Source: Paludibacter sp. UBA5753
GTDB taxonomy: Bacteria; Bacteroidota; Bacteroidia; Bacteroidales; Paludibacteraceae
Assembly: GCA_002427615.1 (NCBI GenBank)
Contig: DIFH01000006.1
Coordinates: 1 to 39,740, forward strand
Length of the DNA stretch: 39,740 nt
Direction: 5' to 3'
This document shows positions 1 through 8,600 of the stretch, one piece after another. The notes beneath the pieces were generated by a model, which was not told the origin of the DNA, did no database searches, and saw only the letters and a list, made by a program, of their open reading frames with translations. Made by a program: the position numbers and the translations under genes. How positions within the stretch are numbered: the stretch's first letter is position 1; the number at the start of each line of letters is the position of its first letter.

Positions 1-2
1 CA

Positions 3-25
3 AATTTATTAGGGTGCTGAGTAGT
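3..25 (+). repeat. Dispersed repeat end containing GCTGAGTAGT
   Basis: This 23-base stretch matches 35588-35610 at 22 of 23 positions. Its last 12 bases (GTGCTGAGTAGT) recur in inverted orientation at about 39694-39705. It is probably one end of a dispersed intergenic element whose remainder lies outside the window. Confidence 0.6.
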
Positions 26-26
26 C

Positions 27-62
27 AAAAAAAAGACTGTCCGGAAATGAACAGTCTTTTTT
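27..62. terminator. Bidirectional rho-independent terminator after nifJ
   Basis: A perfect 12-bp stem (AAAAAAGACTGT pairing with ACAGTCTTTTTT) encloses a 10-base loop. It has an A-tract on one side and a T-tract on the other, so it can terminate on either strand. It lies about 60 bases past the nifJ stop codon at 120-122 and most likely ends the nifJ transcript. Confidence 0.8.
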
Positions 63-119
63 CGATATTTAGCTTTCACCCCTGAAAGTTAAGTCTCCGG
101 CGGAAAAGGTGAGTTGAAT

Positions 120-3100
120 TTAGTATTCTATAGTGGACATTCGTTTGTAGCCTGCATAACGCCATTTGGCATTTTCTTCGGCGGCCACGAACAGTTCTTT
201 GGCTTCATCGGGGAATTGTTTCATCAACGAAGTGTAACGCACCTCACCTTGCAGGAATTCCTGGAATTTATCCCATTGAGGTTCTTTCGAATCTAATTGC
301 ATTGGGTTCTTTCCTTCTTTTTCCAATTCAGGATTGAAGCGATACAAGTGCCAGTATCCGCATTCAACAGCTTTTTTCTGTTCTTCGTTGGCTTTACCCA
401 TACCTGTACGTAAACCGTGGCTGATACAAGGTGAATAAGCAATTATGAGAGATGGTCCATCATAAGCTTCAGCTTCGCGAATGGCTTTCAGGGTCTGCGC
501 CTGATTAGCTCCCATTGCTACCTGGGCTACGTAAACATAACCGTAAGTGGCGGCAATCATACCTAAGTCTTTTTTACGTATTTTTTTACCCGAAGAGGCA
601 AATTTGGCAACGGCGCCTACCGGAGTAGATTTTGAAGCCTGACCTCCTGTGTTAGAGTAAACTTCGGTATCGAGTACCAGGATATTTACGTTTTTGCCCG
701 AAGCAATCACGTGATCCAATCCACCGAAACCTATATCGTAAGCCCAACCGTCGCCGCCGATAATCCATTGCGATTGTTTGATCAGGTATTGAGTTAAACC
801 TGCAATCTGAATACATTTATCGCATTTCATTTCGTTAACCAGCGGAGTGATTTTAGCAGCCAGTTCTTTCGATTTTTCAGCATCGTTGCGGAAATCAATC
901 CATTCGGCAAACAATCCTTTTAATTCGTCAGAACAACAATTCTCAGCAATAGCCTCAGTCATTAAACGTACCAGACGATCGCGCATATTGTCGTTGGCGA
1001 AAACCATACCCAGACCAAATTCGGCGTTATCTTCGAACAATGAGTTAGCCCAAGCCGGCCCACGACCTTCGTCGTTGGTAGTATAAGGAGTTGAAGGGGC
1101 CGAAGCAGAGTAAATAGAGCTACAACCTGTTGCATTGGAAACCATTTGACGGTCGCCAAACAACTGAGTAACCAATTTCACATAAGGTGTTTCACCACAA
1201 CCGGCACAAGCGCCTGAGAACTCGAACAACGGAGTTGCCAGCTGGGAGTTTTTAATGTTGAGTTTGGTATCCACCAAATGTTGTTTGGTTTTTACCGTTT
1301 CCATGCAAAAATCCCAGTTGTCCTGATTTTCGTATTGCGTTTCGATAGGCACCATTGAAAGGGCTTTACCGTTTTTGTTACCCGGACAAACTTCGGCACA
1401 GTTGTCGCAACCCATACAGTCGAGTACGTCCACCTGAATACGGAAACTCATATTGGCAAATTGTTTCCCATTGGCTTTCACGGTATCGGCAGCAAACGGA
1501 GCTTTAGCAGCTTCGGCAGCATCCAACAGGAACGGACGGATAGCAGCGTGAGGACAAACATAGGCGCATTGATTGCACTGGATACAGTTGTCTTTGTTCC
1601 AAACGGGAACATTGGCAGCTACACCGCGTTTTTCATATTTGGTGGTTCCCTGTATCCATGTTCCATCTTCGCGTCCTTTGAATGCTGAAACAGGTATATC
1701 GTCACCGGCCTGGGCATTGATGGGAACAACAATATTTTTTACGAAAGCAGGAACATTGAGGTTGATTAATTCATCTTCGTCGGACAGGTGTGCCCATTCG
1801 GCAGGAACATCAACAATTTTGTATTCGCCACCGCGATCAACAGCCGCGTAGTTTTTCTTGATTACGTCTTCTCCTTTTTTACCATAAGATTTTACGATGG
1901 CATATTTCATTTTTTCAACTGCCAGTTCATAAGGAATCACGTTGGTAATTTTGAAAAATGCCGATTGAAGAATGGTGTTGGTACGGTTGCCTAATCCTAT
2001 TTCCTGAGCGATATTGGTTGCATCAATAATATACAAGGTAATATTATTGGCGGCTAAATATTTTTTTATCTTAATTGGCAGGTTGTTTTTCACTTCTTCC
2101 GGAGTCCAAATGGTGTTCAGGAGGAAAGTGCCGTTTTTCTTCAACCCTTTGGTTACATCATACAAACGAAGGTAAGCCTGCACATGACAAGCCACGAAGT
2201 CGGGAGTTGTAACTAAATAAGTCGAACGGATAGGCGTGTTTCCGAAACGAAGGTGAGAACAGGTGAAACCTCCCGATTTTTTCGAATCGTAAGCAAAATA
2301 TGCCTGAGAATATTTATCGGTATTATCGCCAATGATTTTGATCGAGTTTTTGTTGGCGCCCACAGTGCCATCGGCTCCCAAACCATAGAACTTAGCTTCG
2401 TAAGTTCCTTCGCCACCCATAGGAATTTCTTCGCCGAGTGGAAGTGAAGTGAAAGTTACATCGTCAACAATACCCACGGTAAACCCGTTACGTGGCGAAG
2501 GCAAAGCCAGGTTCTGGTAAACCGCCAATACCTGCGCCGGTGTAAAGTCTTTAGAAGAAAGTCCGTAACGTCCGCCTACAACCAAGGGTTGATTTTCTGA
2601 TCCGTATAATACGTCTTTTACATCGAGATACAATGGTTCGCCACCTGCACCCGGTTCTTTGGTACGGTCGAGCACACAAACACGTTTTACGGTTTCAGGC
2701 ATTACCGACAAGAAGTGTTTAGCCGAGAACGGACGATATAAGTGTACCGAAATCAAACCAACTTTTTCGCCTTTGGCAGTTAGGTAATCAATGCCTTCGC
2801 GGATAGCTTCCGTTGACGAGCCCATAGCCACAACCACACGGTCGGCATCAGGAGCTCCGTAATAATCGAACAAACCGTAATTACGACCGGTGATTTCGCT
2901 TAATTTGCCAAGATATTCTTCAACTACGGCAGGAATTGCATCGTAAAAAGGATTGCAGGCTTCGCGCGCCTGGAAGTAAATGTCAGGGTTTTGCGCAGTA
3001 CCGCGAACAACAGGGTTTTCAGGATTCAACGCACGCTTGCGGAATGCTTTCAAGGCATCCTGGTCGAGTAAACCAATCACAGCATCCTGATCGATTTCTT

Positions 3101-3656
3101 CTATTTTCTGAATTTCGTGAGAGGTACGGAAACCATCGAAAAAATGAACGAAAGGAACGCGTGTTTTGAGGGAAGCAAGATGAGCCACAGCCGCCAAATC
3201 CATAACTTCCTGAACTGAACCGGTAGCAAACATGGCACATCCGGTCTGACGAACAGCCATGACGTCCTGGTGATCGCCGAAGATAGAAAGAGCATGTGAA
3301 GCCAATGCACGCGCCGAAACATGATAAACACCCGGAAGTAATTCACCGGCAACTTTATACATATTGGGGATCATAAGCAATAAGCCTTGAGATGCTGTAA
3401 ATGTGGAAGTCAATGCACCGGCTTGTAACGAGCCGTGCATAGCTGCAGCAGCTCCGGCTTCCGATTGCATTTCCTGTACCTGTACCTTTTCGCCGAACAT
3501 GTTTTTTCGGCCGGTAGCAGCCCATTCGTCAACATATTCTGCCATAGTCGACGAAGGCGTGATAGGATAAATCGCAGCTACTTCACTGAACATATAAGCA
3601 ATATGTGCAGCTGCCTGGTTACCATCACAGGTTAAAAATTTTTTAGATTTTGCCAT
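120..3656 (-). CDS. nifJ: Pyruvate:ferredoxin (flavodoxin) oxidoreductase
   Basis: This is a 1178-residue single-chain pyruvate:ferredoxin oxidoreductase, the usual length for the homodimeric bacterial form. It oxidatively decarboxylates pyruvate to acetyl-CoA and CO2 in the cytoplasm and reduces ferredoxin or flavodoxin. The N-terminal TPP-pyrimidine domain starts with YPITPSSTMAEYVDEWA near residues 30-46. A 2x[4Fe-4S] ferredoxin-like domain has CIQCNQCAYVCP near 690 and CMGCDNCAEVCPG near 746. CAGCGETPYVKL near 815 belongs to the proximal-cluster/TPP domain. GDGWAYDIGFGG near 965 and SNTGGQ near 1003 form the TPP-Mg binding motif. The ATG at 3656 gives the conserved N-terminus. The reading frame is intact and ends just before a hairpin terminator. 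It is separated by 75 bases from the upstream ATPase gene and is probably its own transcription unit. It indicates anaerobic pyruvate metabolism. Confidence 0.97.
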   Translation of the reverse strand: MAKSKKFLTCDGNQAAAHIAYMFSEVAAIYPITPSSTMAEYVDEWAATGRKNMFGEKVQVQEMQSEAGAAAAMHGSLQAGALTSTFTASQGLLLMIPNMYKVAGELLPGVYHVSARALASHALSIFGDHQDVMAVRQTGCAMFATGSVQEVMDLAAVAHLASLKTRVPFVHFFDGFRTSHEIQKIEEIDQDAVIGLLDQDALKAFRKRALNPENPVVRGTAQNPDIYFQAREACNPFYDAIPAVVEEYLGKLSEITGRNYGLFDYYGAPDADRVVVAMGSSTEAIREGIDYLTAKGEKVGLISVHLYRPFSAKHFLSVMPETVKRVCVLDRTKEPGAGGEPLYLDVKDVLYGSENQPLVVGGRYGLSSKDFTPAQVLAVYQNLALPSPRNGFTVGIVDDVTFTSLPLGEEIPMGGEGTYEAKFYGLGADGTVGANKNSIKIIGDNTDKYSQAYFAYDSKKSGGFTCSHLRFGNTPIRSTYLVTTPDFVACHVQAYLRLYDVTKGLKKNGTFLLNTIWTPEEVKNNLPIKIKKYLAANNITLYIIDATNIAQEIGLGNRTNTILQSAFFKITNVIPYELAVEKMKYAIVKSYGKKGEDVIKKNYAAVDRGGEYKIVDVPAEWAHLSDEDELINLNVPAFVKNIVVPINAQAGDDIPVSAFKGREDGTWIQGTTKYEKRGVAANVPVWNKDNCIQCNQCAYVCPHAAIRPFLLDAAEAAKAPFAADTVKANGKQFANMSFRIQVDVLDCMGCDNCAEVCPGNKNGKALSMVPIETQYENQDNWDFCMETVKTKQHLVDTKLNIKNSQLATPLFEFSGACAGCGETPYVKLVTQLFGDRQMVSNATGCSSIYSASAPSTPYTTNDEGRGPAWANSLFEDNAEFGLGMVFANDNMRDRLVRLMTEAIAENCCSDELKGLFAEWIDFRNDAEKSKELAAKITPLVNEMKCDKCIQIAGLTQYLIKQSQWIIGGDGWAYDIGFGGLDHVIASGKNVNILVLDTEVYSNTGGQASKSTPVGAVAKFASSGKKIRKKDLGMIAATYGYVYVAQVAMGANQAQTLKAIREAEAYDGPSLIIAYSPCISHGLRTGMGKANEEQKKAVECGYWHLYRFNPELEKEGKNPMQLDSKEPQWDKFQEFLQGEVRYTSLMKQFPDEAKELFVAAEENAKWRYAGYKRMSTIEY

Positions 3657-3731
3657 TTTTTTGTTTGTAATTATATTTTTTGTTTACTTAATTTCTTTTA
3701 AGCCTCCATTGGGTACCAATGACCGGTTTTT

Positions 3732-4913
3732 TCAATACAGAAACCCGAATAACCACAACGGTATTTCGTTTTTATTTCCTGTTTCTATTTCATCAACAGC
3801 ATAATATAATTTCGATGTGCTTTTATGTTGATGATTGTTGTCGCATTTAAAATGATATTGGTGATCGATACAAAAATCGTTTTGGTACCGGCTTGCGTTT
3901 ACTTTGTGTTTGGCATGCAATGCGTTGTAGAAAAATGTTTTACGTTCGGCATCCTTGTCAATTGCACCCTGACTCACCACATACATTAAATTGGTGTTTT
4001 GTACGTAGATTTGCCTTGGCTTTTTCGGAAAATCTTCATCTTCGGCGTAAAGCAAATTTAATAAACGCGCATCCTTCAAATACTTGATATAATTCATGAT
4101 AGTCGCCCGCGAAGTCTCAATTTCCACGCTTAACTGACTTACATTTGGACCGGCAGGAGCGTTGTTCATCAATATATAGAGTAACTTTCTGATTTTCGAA
4201 AGATATTTTAAATCAATTTGTTTGATCAGCAAAATATCCACCTCAAGCATCATGTTCATGGTTTTCAACAGGTTTTCGGAAAAATTCCTGTTTTCAAGGA
4301 AAAAAGGATAAAAGCCGTATTGCAAATAAGCCGGAAAATAATCGAGCGGTTTTACCTGGCTACATATTTCCTGTGCTATCTGAACATGATTGTGAATGAT
4401 TTCATTTAAGGTATACGATTTGAGCGATATATCGGCTTTCAGATTCAGAAATTCACGAAACGAAAAGCCCCGTAAATTATATGATGCCACAATATCTTGA
4501 ATATCTGTATTGTCCTGTATCAATCGCATAACCGACGAACCTGAAAACACGATGTGTAAATCAGGAAACCGGTCGTAACATTCACGCAATTCTTTCGACC
4601 AGTTTTCGTATTTGAAAGTTTGGTCTATCAGCAAGGTCTTACCGCCCTGATTACAGAATTTTTCAGCAAATTCAACTAAGCTGTGTTGTGTGAAATAAAA
4701 ATTATTGAAATTTATGTATAAACAACAACGACTTGCGCCAAACTTTTCTTTAGCGTATTGAAGTAAAAAAGTTGTTTTTCCAACCCCACGACTGCCTTTA
4801 ATCCCGATCAGGCGGTGCGTCCAGTCTATCTCGTCCATCAACTGCCTGCGTATGGGAGATTGAACGTGTTCGACTAAATAGGTGTGTGTGCTGTAAAACG
4901 CCTCCATGTACAA
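3732..4913 (-). CDS. AAA_14/DUF4143-type ATPase with altered Walker B
   Basis: This 393-residue protein resembles the stand-alone ATPases that combine an AAA_14 domain with a DUF4143 domain, common in Bacteroidota and of unknown function. Walker A is GSRGVGKTT at residues 40-48. Walker B would be LLID at 93-96, but the usual acidic DEIHKY segment reads DQTFKY here, so the catalytic Glu is replaced by Gln. A sensor-like FSGSS follows, then a winged-helix-like region (ETSRATIMNYIKYL). The C-terminus ends with the family-typical IPLWLFGFLY. The preceding segment, which in relatives carries a GGKNK-type motif, is divergent (CDNNHQHKSTSK). The frame is open throughout, so this is divergence rather than an obvious frameshift. 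Neighbouring DNA is rich in dispersed repeats, which fits accessory DNA. The start could be the ATG at 4913 or the one at 4907. Family membership is from recall; loss of hydrolysis is inferred. Confidence 0.8.
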   Translation of the reverse strand: MYMEAFYSTHTYLVEHVQSPIRRQLMDEIDWTHRLIGIKGSRGVGKTTFLLQYAKEKFGASRCCLYINFNNFYFTQHSLVEFAEKFCNQGGKTLLIDQTFKYENWSKELRECYDRFPDLHIVFSGSSVMRLIQDNTDIQDIVASYNLRGFSFREFLNLKADISLKSYTLNEIIHNHVQIAQEICSQVKPLDYFPAYLQYGFYPFFLENRNFSENLLKTMNMMLEVDILLIKQIDLKYLSKIRKLLYILMNNAPAGPNVSQLSVEIETSRATIMNYIKYLKDARLLNLLYAEDEDFPKKPRQIYVQNTNLMYVVSQGAIDKDAERKTFFYNALHAKHKVNASRYQNDFCIDHQYHFKCDNNHQHKSTSKLYYAVDEIETGNKNEIPLWLFGFLY

Positions 4914-5024
4914 TTATTTTGGCGCAAAATTACTATAAAAAATCTATTTTGCAATGTAGAGATGGCAAAAAATAGCAGATAAACATATAAATTATTGATT
5001 AACTGCTGTCTGAAAGAATTAATT

Positions 5025-5063
5025 AGTGTCAGAAAGAAAACTCGATGTTTTCTTGCAAACACT
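5025..5063. repeat. 39-bp inverted repeat, short form of the 5245-5388 element
   Basis: Two 17-base arms (AGTGTCAGAAAGAAAAC and GTTTTCTTGCAAACACT) are separated by 5 bases and are inverted copies matching at 14 of 17 positions. The arms are nearly identical to the ends of the 144-bp element at 5245-5388, and the bases just outside are also alike. This looks like an internally deleted copy of the same element. Confidence 0.6.
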
Positions 5064-5244
5064 ACTTAACGAGGGATTTGTTTTTTGGGTCGACTGATTT
5101 GCTCTTATGTCTACGTTCTTTCATCTTTCTTCTGCTCGAACTGATAAAGATGTTTTGAACCAATCGTCAAATTTATTTGAGCCACAAGGACAACTATTTT
5201 CTGTGGTTTTTGTTTTAATTTTGCGATGTAGAAAACGATTATTT

Positions 5245-5388
5245 AGTGTCAGAAAGAAAACTCGGTGTTTGATAAGAAAACGTCAAGGTCAAGGCGCACG
5301 AAGCAGCGAAAACACGGAGTTTACTCTGGTAAATGAGTAGTTTTTGCTGCGAGCGCAACGCAGAGATTGGCGTTTTCTTGCAGACACT
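5245..5388. repeat. 144-bp element with terminal inverted repeats (MITE-like)
   Basis: The element is bounded by AGTGTCAGAAAGAAAAC (5245-5261) and GTTTTCTTGCAGACACT (5372-5388), imperfect inverted repeats of 17 bases. Its left 75 or so bases recur in inverted orientation at 35608-35678. It encodes no transposase, so if mobile it would have to be moved in trans. The non-autonomous mobile-element reading is inferred. Confidence 0.5.
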
Positions 5389-5550
5389 ATTTAAATGAAA
5401 CTGAATATAAAATCACCAATAAATAAATGTGCAAGTCCGCTCCAAAAAATCCTTTTTTAGACGATCCGACAAAAATCAATTAATATTCAGTCAGTTATGA
5501 ATCATTAAATTATCAAATACACTTTTTGGAGTAGACTCAAATAAGAAATT

Positions 5551-6534
5551 ATGAAAACAAGAAAATTAGGTACCGGCGGATTAGAAGTATCTGCCCTCGG
5601 ACTGGGCTGTATGGGAATGAGTTTCTCTTATGGCGCTGTGGCCGACAAATCGGAAATGATTGCGTTAATCCGCAAAGCGGTGGAAAGCGGCATCACTTTT
5701 TTTGATACAGCCGAGGTATATGGACCTTATACCAACGAAGAACTGGTGGGTGAAGCATTGGCTCCATTTCGCAACAAAGTGGCAATCGCTACCAAATTTG
5801 GTTTTGATGTAGGAGGAATAGCTAATGGACTAAACAGTCGTCCCGAACATATCCGCAAGGTGGTGGAAGCTTCTTTGAAACGGTTGAGAACAGATACCAT
5901 TGACCTGCTTTATCAACACCGTGTTGACCCCAATGTTCCGATTGAGGACGTGGCAGGAACCGTAAAGGATTTAATTCAGGAAGGTAAAGTTAAATACTTT
6001 GGATTGTCGGAAGCCGGTGTAAAAAACATACGACGAGCACATGCCGTACAACCTGTTACTGCGCTCCAAAGTGAATATTCGCTTTTCTGGCGTGAACCGG
6101 AAGCAGAGATCCTGCCTGTACTCGAAGAACTGGGAATTGGCTTTGTGCCTTTCAGCCCCCTTGGCAGGGGTTTTCTGACCGGTAAAATCACAGCCGAAAC
6201 AACCTTTGCAAGCAACGATTTCAGAAATTCAGTTCCCCGTTTTAATGCTGAAAACAGGACTGCCAATATGGCTTTGGTAGATTTGCTGAATAATATCGCA
6301 ACTGAAAAAGAAGCTACTCCCGCGCAAATAGCACTTGCATGGCTGCTGGCTCAGAAACCGTGGATTGTACCAATTCCGGGAACTACTAACCCTGAACGCT
6401 TCAACGAAAACATCGGTGCGGTAGATGTGGAACTGACTGCCGACGATTTAAAACAGATAGAAGAAGCCACTTCGAAAATAACGCTCCACGGAGAAAGATA
6501 CCAGCCTGCCAATGCGAAATTGATAGACAGATAA
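5551..6534 (+). CDS. Aldo/keto reductase
   Basis: A 327-residue member of the aldo/keto reductase superfamily, a (beta/alpha)8 NADPH-dependent oxidoreductase acting on carbonyl compounds in the cytoplasm. The N-terminus LGTGGLEVSALGLGCMGMS is typical of the YajO/IolS-like group (AKR13-type). The catalytic tetrad is visible as D52 and Y57 (FDTAEVYGP), K82 (ATKFG) and H123 (YQHRVD). The C-terminal IPGTTNPERFNENIGA segment is the expected cofactor phosphate-binding loop. It is a single gene with repeat-rich DNA upstream and a converging gene downstream. The substrate cannot be told from sequence. The ATG at 5551 gives a canonical N-terminus. Confidence 0.93.
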   Translation: MKTRKLGTGGLEVSALGLGCMGMSFSYGAVADKSEMIALIRKAVESGITFFDTAEVYGPYTNEELVGEALAPFRNKVAIATKFGFDVGGIANGLNSRPEHIRKVVEASLKRLRTDTIDLLYQHRVDPNVPIEDVAGTVKDLIQEGKVKYFGLSEAGVKNIRRAHAVQPVTALQSEYSLFWREPEAEILPVLEELGIGFVPFSPLGRGFLTGKITAETTFASNDFRNSVPRFNAENRTANMALVDLLNNIATEKEATPAQIALAWLLAQKPWIVPIPGTTNPERFNENIGAVDVELTADDLKQIEEATSKITLHGERYQPANAKLIDR

Positions 6535-6616
6535 AATTATTTTTTCAGGAGTAAAATAAAGTAGTTACCTTTTTTATAATCAAATTCACGCATCTATCGC
6601 AGTAATTTGTAATCTT

Positions 6617-8413
6617 TTATATTTCTTTTCCCTCGTAATAATTTACGAAAGCTCTATTAACCAGCCGATTGCCTCCTGGAGTAGGATAATCGCCGGTGAA
6701 ATACCAGTCCCCTTTGTGATTCGGACAAGCCGCGTGAAGACCGGCAATGGTTTGATATACCAGCTCAACAGGACAATCCACTTCTGATGGAGTTAACATT
6801 TTGGCTATTTGCACCGATATTTCATCTTGTGTGAATGGCTCATAAATTTCTGTTACATAATTAACTACCTGCTCTTTAGGCAAATTTTCCTGCGCTTTGG
6901 ATTTGCGGTAAACTTCATCAATAACCGACTGACGACCAGTATCTTTCAATAACTGAATGGCTGCGCGGAAAGCGCAAAACTCGTTCATACGAGCCATGTC
7001 TATTCCATAATAATCGGGAAAACGAACTTGCGGAGAAGATGAAACAATCACTATTTTCTTGGGTTCAAGCCGGTTAAGAATAGTCAGGATACTTTGTTTC
7101 AGCGTAGTACCACGCACAATGGAATCGTCGATAGCCACCAGATTATCGACCTTTCCACGCCGGATCGATCCATAAGTTACGTCGTAAACATGCGTTGCCA
7201 AATCATCACGTTCGTTATTGGTAGAAATAAATGTACGCAATTTTATGTCTTTAATCAGCACTTTTTCTATGCGAATTTGTTTTTGTGTAACATCTTTTAT
7301 ACCGTCAGTCATTCCATAAAAAGCCACTTCGGCTGTATTGGGAATAAACGAAAAAACTGTATTTTCAACATCGTTGGCAATGGATTTCAGGATGGGTTGA
7401 GCCAATGATTCCCCTAACTTCTTACGTTCTTTGTAAATATCGATATCGCTACCCCGCGAAAAATAAATTCGCTCGAAAGAACATTTCCTTAAATCGTCGG
7501 AAGCCGGACGTATTGTTTCAAATTTTATTGTTCCGTCTTTTTTGATAATCATAGCTTCACCGGGTTGCAATTCATGAACATCCTCTTCTTTTATATTCAT
7601 AGCCGTTTGAATTACAGGACGCTCGGAAGCAGTTACAACAATCTCATCGTTTGCATAATAAAACGCAGGGCGAATGCCTTTTGAATCGCGAAAAACAAAT
7701 GAATCACCGTGGCCCAGCATACCGCATATAGCATAACCTCCATCCCACATTTTCTCCGACTTGCGGATGAATGAAGCAATATCGAGATTTTCTTCTATTT
7801 TTTTCGTTATAACCAAATCATTGGTATAACGCAGTTTGAGTTTATCATACTCTTTCTGGACTTCTTTGTCGAGCTTAAAACCAAGCGATTCCAACATCAA
7901 AAACGTATCTCCTTTATCGCGTGGATGTTGACCTTTCAGGGTCAGATGTTCGAACAGCTCATCCACATTGGTTAGGTTGAAATTACCGGCAAGCACCATG
8001 GTACGATTTTTCCAGTTGTGCCGGCGCAGGAATGGATGAACATAAGACAAACCGCTGTGTCCTGTTGTACTGTAGCGTAAATGTCCCAAATACAGCTCTC
8101 CGGCAAATGGCAATTGAAGTTTTGCTTTATCGGCATTTAAAAAAACATCGGCAGGAGTTTTGGCAAGTGTTCCGTTGATTATTGCGAAAATATCCTGGAT
8201 TGCATTTTTACCTTCCACCCGTTCGCGCCAGATATATTCTTCGCCCGGAGGCATATCCAGCTTTAGCGTTGCCAATCCGGCGCCTTCCTGCCCGCGATTG
8301 TGCTGTTTTTCCATCAATAAGTACATTTTTTGCAGACCATACTGCCAGGTTCCGTACTTTTCCTGATAATAATCCAAAGGCTTTAGCAGCCTAACCATTG
8401 CTATTCCGCACAT
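6617..8413 (-). CDS. Amidophosphoribosyltransferase-like class II amidotransferase
   Basis: A 598-residue protein with an N-terminal Ntn glutaminase domain (nucleophile Cys2 in MCGIAMV, then KQHNRGQEGAG) and a C-terminal phosphoribosyltransferase-type domain with AIDDSIVRGTT near residue 428. That layout is PurF-like: transfer of glutamine nitrogen to PRPP, the first step of purine synthesis. It is about 100 residues longer than ordinary PurF. The segment where PurF usually has a VPDSG-type motif reads FIPNTAEVAFYG near residue 355, and the C-terminus has about 90 extra residues. It may be a Bacteroidota-specific PurF paralogue rather than the housekeeping enzyme, so I give no symbol. It lies downstream of glmS on the same strand, but a strong terminator separates the two. 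The upstream interval 8414-8555 contains repeated GTTTGA-type motifs. Confidence 0.8.
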   Translation of the reverse strand: MCGIAMVRLLKPLDYYQEKYGTWQYGLQKMYLLMEKQHNRGQEGAGLATLKLDMPPGEEYIWRERVEGKNAIQDIFAIINGTLAKTPADVFLNADKAKLQLPFAGELYLGHLRYSTTGHSGLSYVHPFLRRHNWKNRTMVLAGNFNLTNVDELFEHLTLKGQHPRDKGDTFLMLESLGFKLDKEVQKEYDKLKLRYTNDLVITKKIEENLDIASFIRKSEKMWDGGYAICGMLGHGDSFVFRDSKGIRPAFYYANDEIVVTASERPVIQTAMNIKEEDVHELQPGEAMIIKKDGTIKFETIRPASDDLRKCSFERIYFSRGSDIDIYKERKKLGESLAQPILKSIANDVENTVFSFIPNTAEVAFYGMTDGIKDVTQKQIRIEKVLIKDIKLRTFISTNNERDDLATHVYDVTYGSIRRGKVDNLVAIDDSIVRGTTLKQSILTILNRLEPKKIVIVSSSPQVRFPDYYGIDMARMNEFCAFRAAIQLLKDTGRQSVIDEVYRKSKAQENLPKEQVVNYVTEIYEPFTQDEISVQIAKMLTPSEVDCPVELVYQTIAGLHAACPNHKGDWYFTGDYPTPGGNRLVNRAFVNYYEGKEI

Positions 8414-8554
8414 AAAAACAAAAGTTTGAGAAGTTTGATGTTTGAGAGTTTGATGTTATGTTTATTAAGGAATTTGAAAATGAATGAGCAAGGAATGACT
8501 TTTGAGTACATGAACATTAACCGCTTAAACCTTTCAAACTTCAAACATATTTTA

Positions 8555-8587
8555 AATTAAAAACCCCGCCGCAAATGCGAAGGGGCT
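8555..8587 (-). terminator. Rho-independent terminator of glmS
   Basis: On the minus strand the GCCCC/GGGGC-type stem (8564-8567 with 8582-8585, inner GCG/CGC pairs) is followed by TTTTTAATTT. It begins about 15 bases after the glmS stop codon. It should insulate glmS from the PurF-like gene. Confidence 0.8.
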
Positions 8588-8600
8588 CTATATGATATAT

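Larger units (their letters stand above)
4914..5550. other. Gene-poor interval rich in inverted repeats
   Basis: There is no credible gene in these 637 bases. The interval holds two related inverted-repeat elements (5025-5063 and 5245-5388) and AT-rich filler, and its 3' end must contain the promoter of the aldo/keto reductase. A 77-codon open frame at 5107-5340 runs into the second repeat element and has no recognisable protein features. Confidence 0.6.

Noticed and set aside
5107..5340. 77-codon plus-strand open frame upstream of the aldo/keto reductase
   Set aside because: It runs into the 5245-5388 inverted-repeat element and its translation looks like non-coding sequence with no family resemblance.
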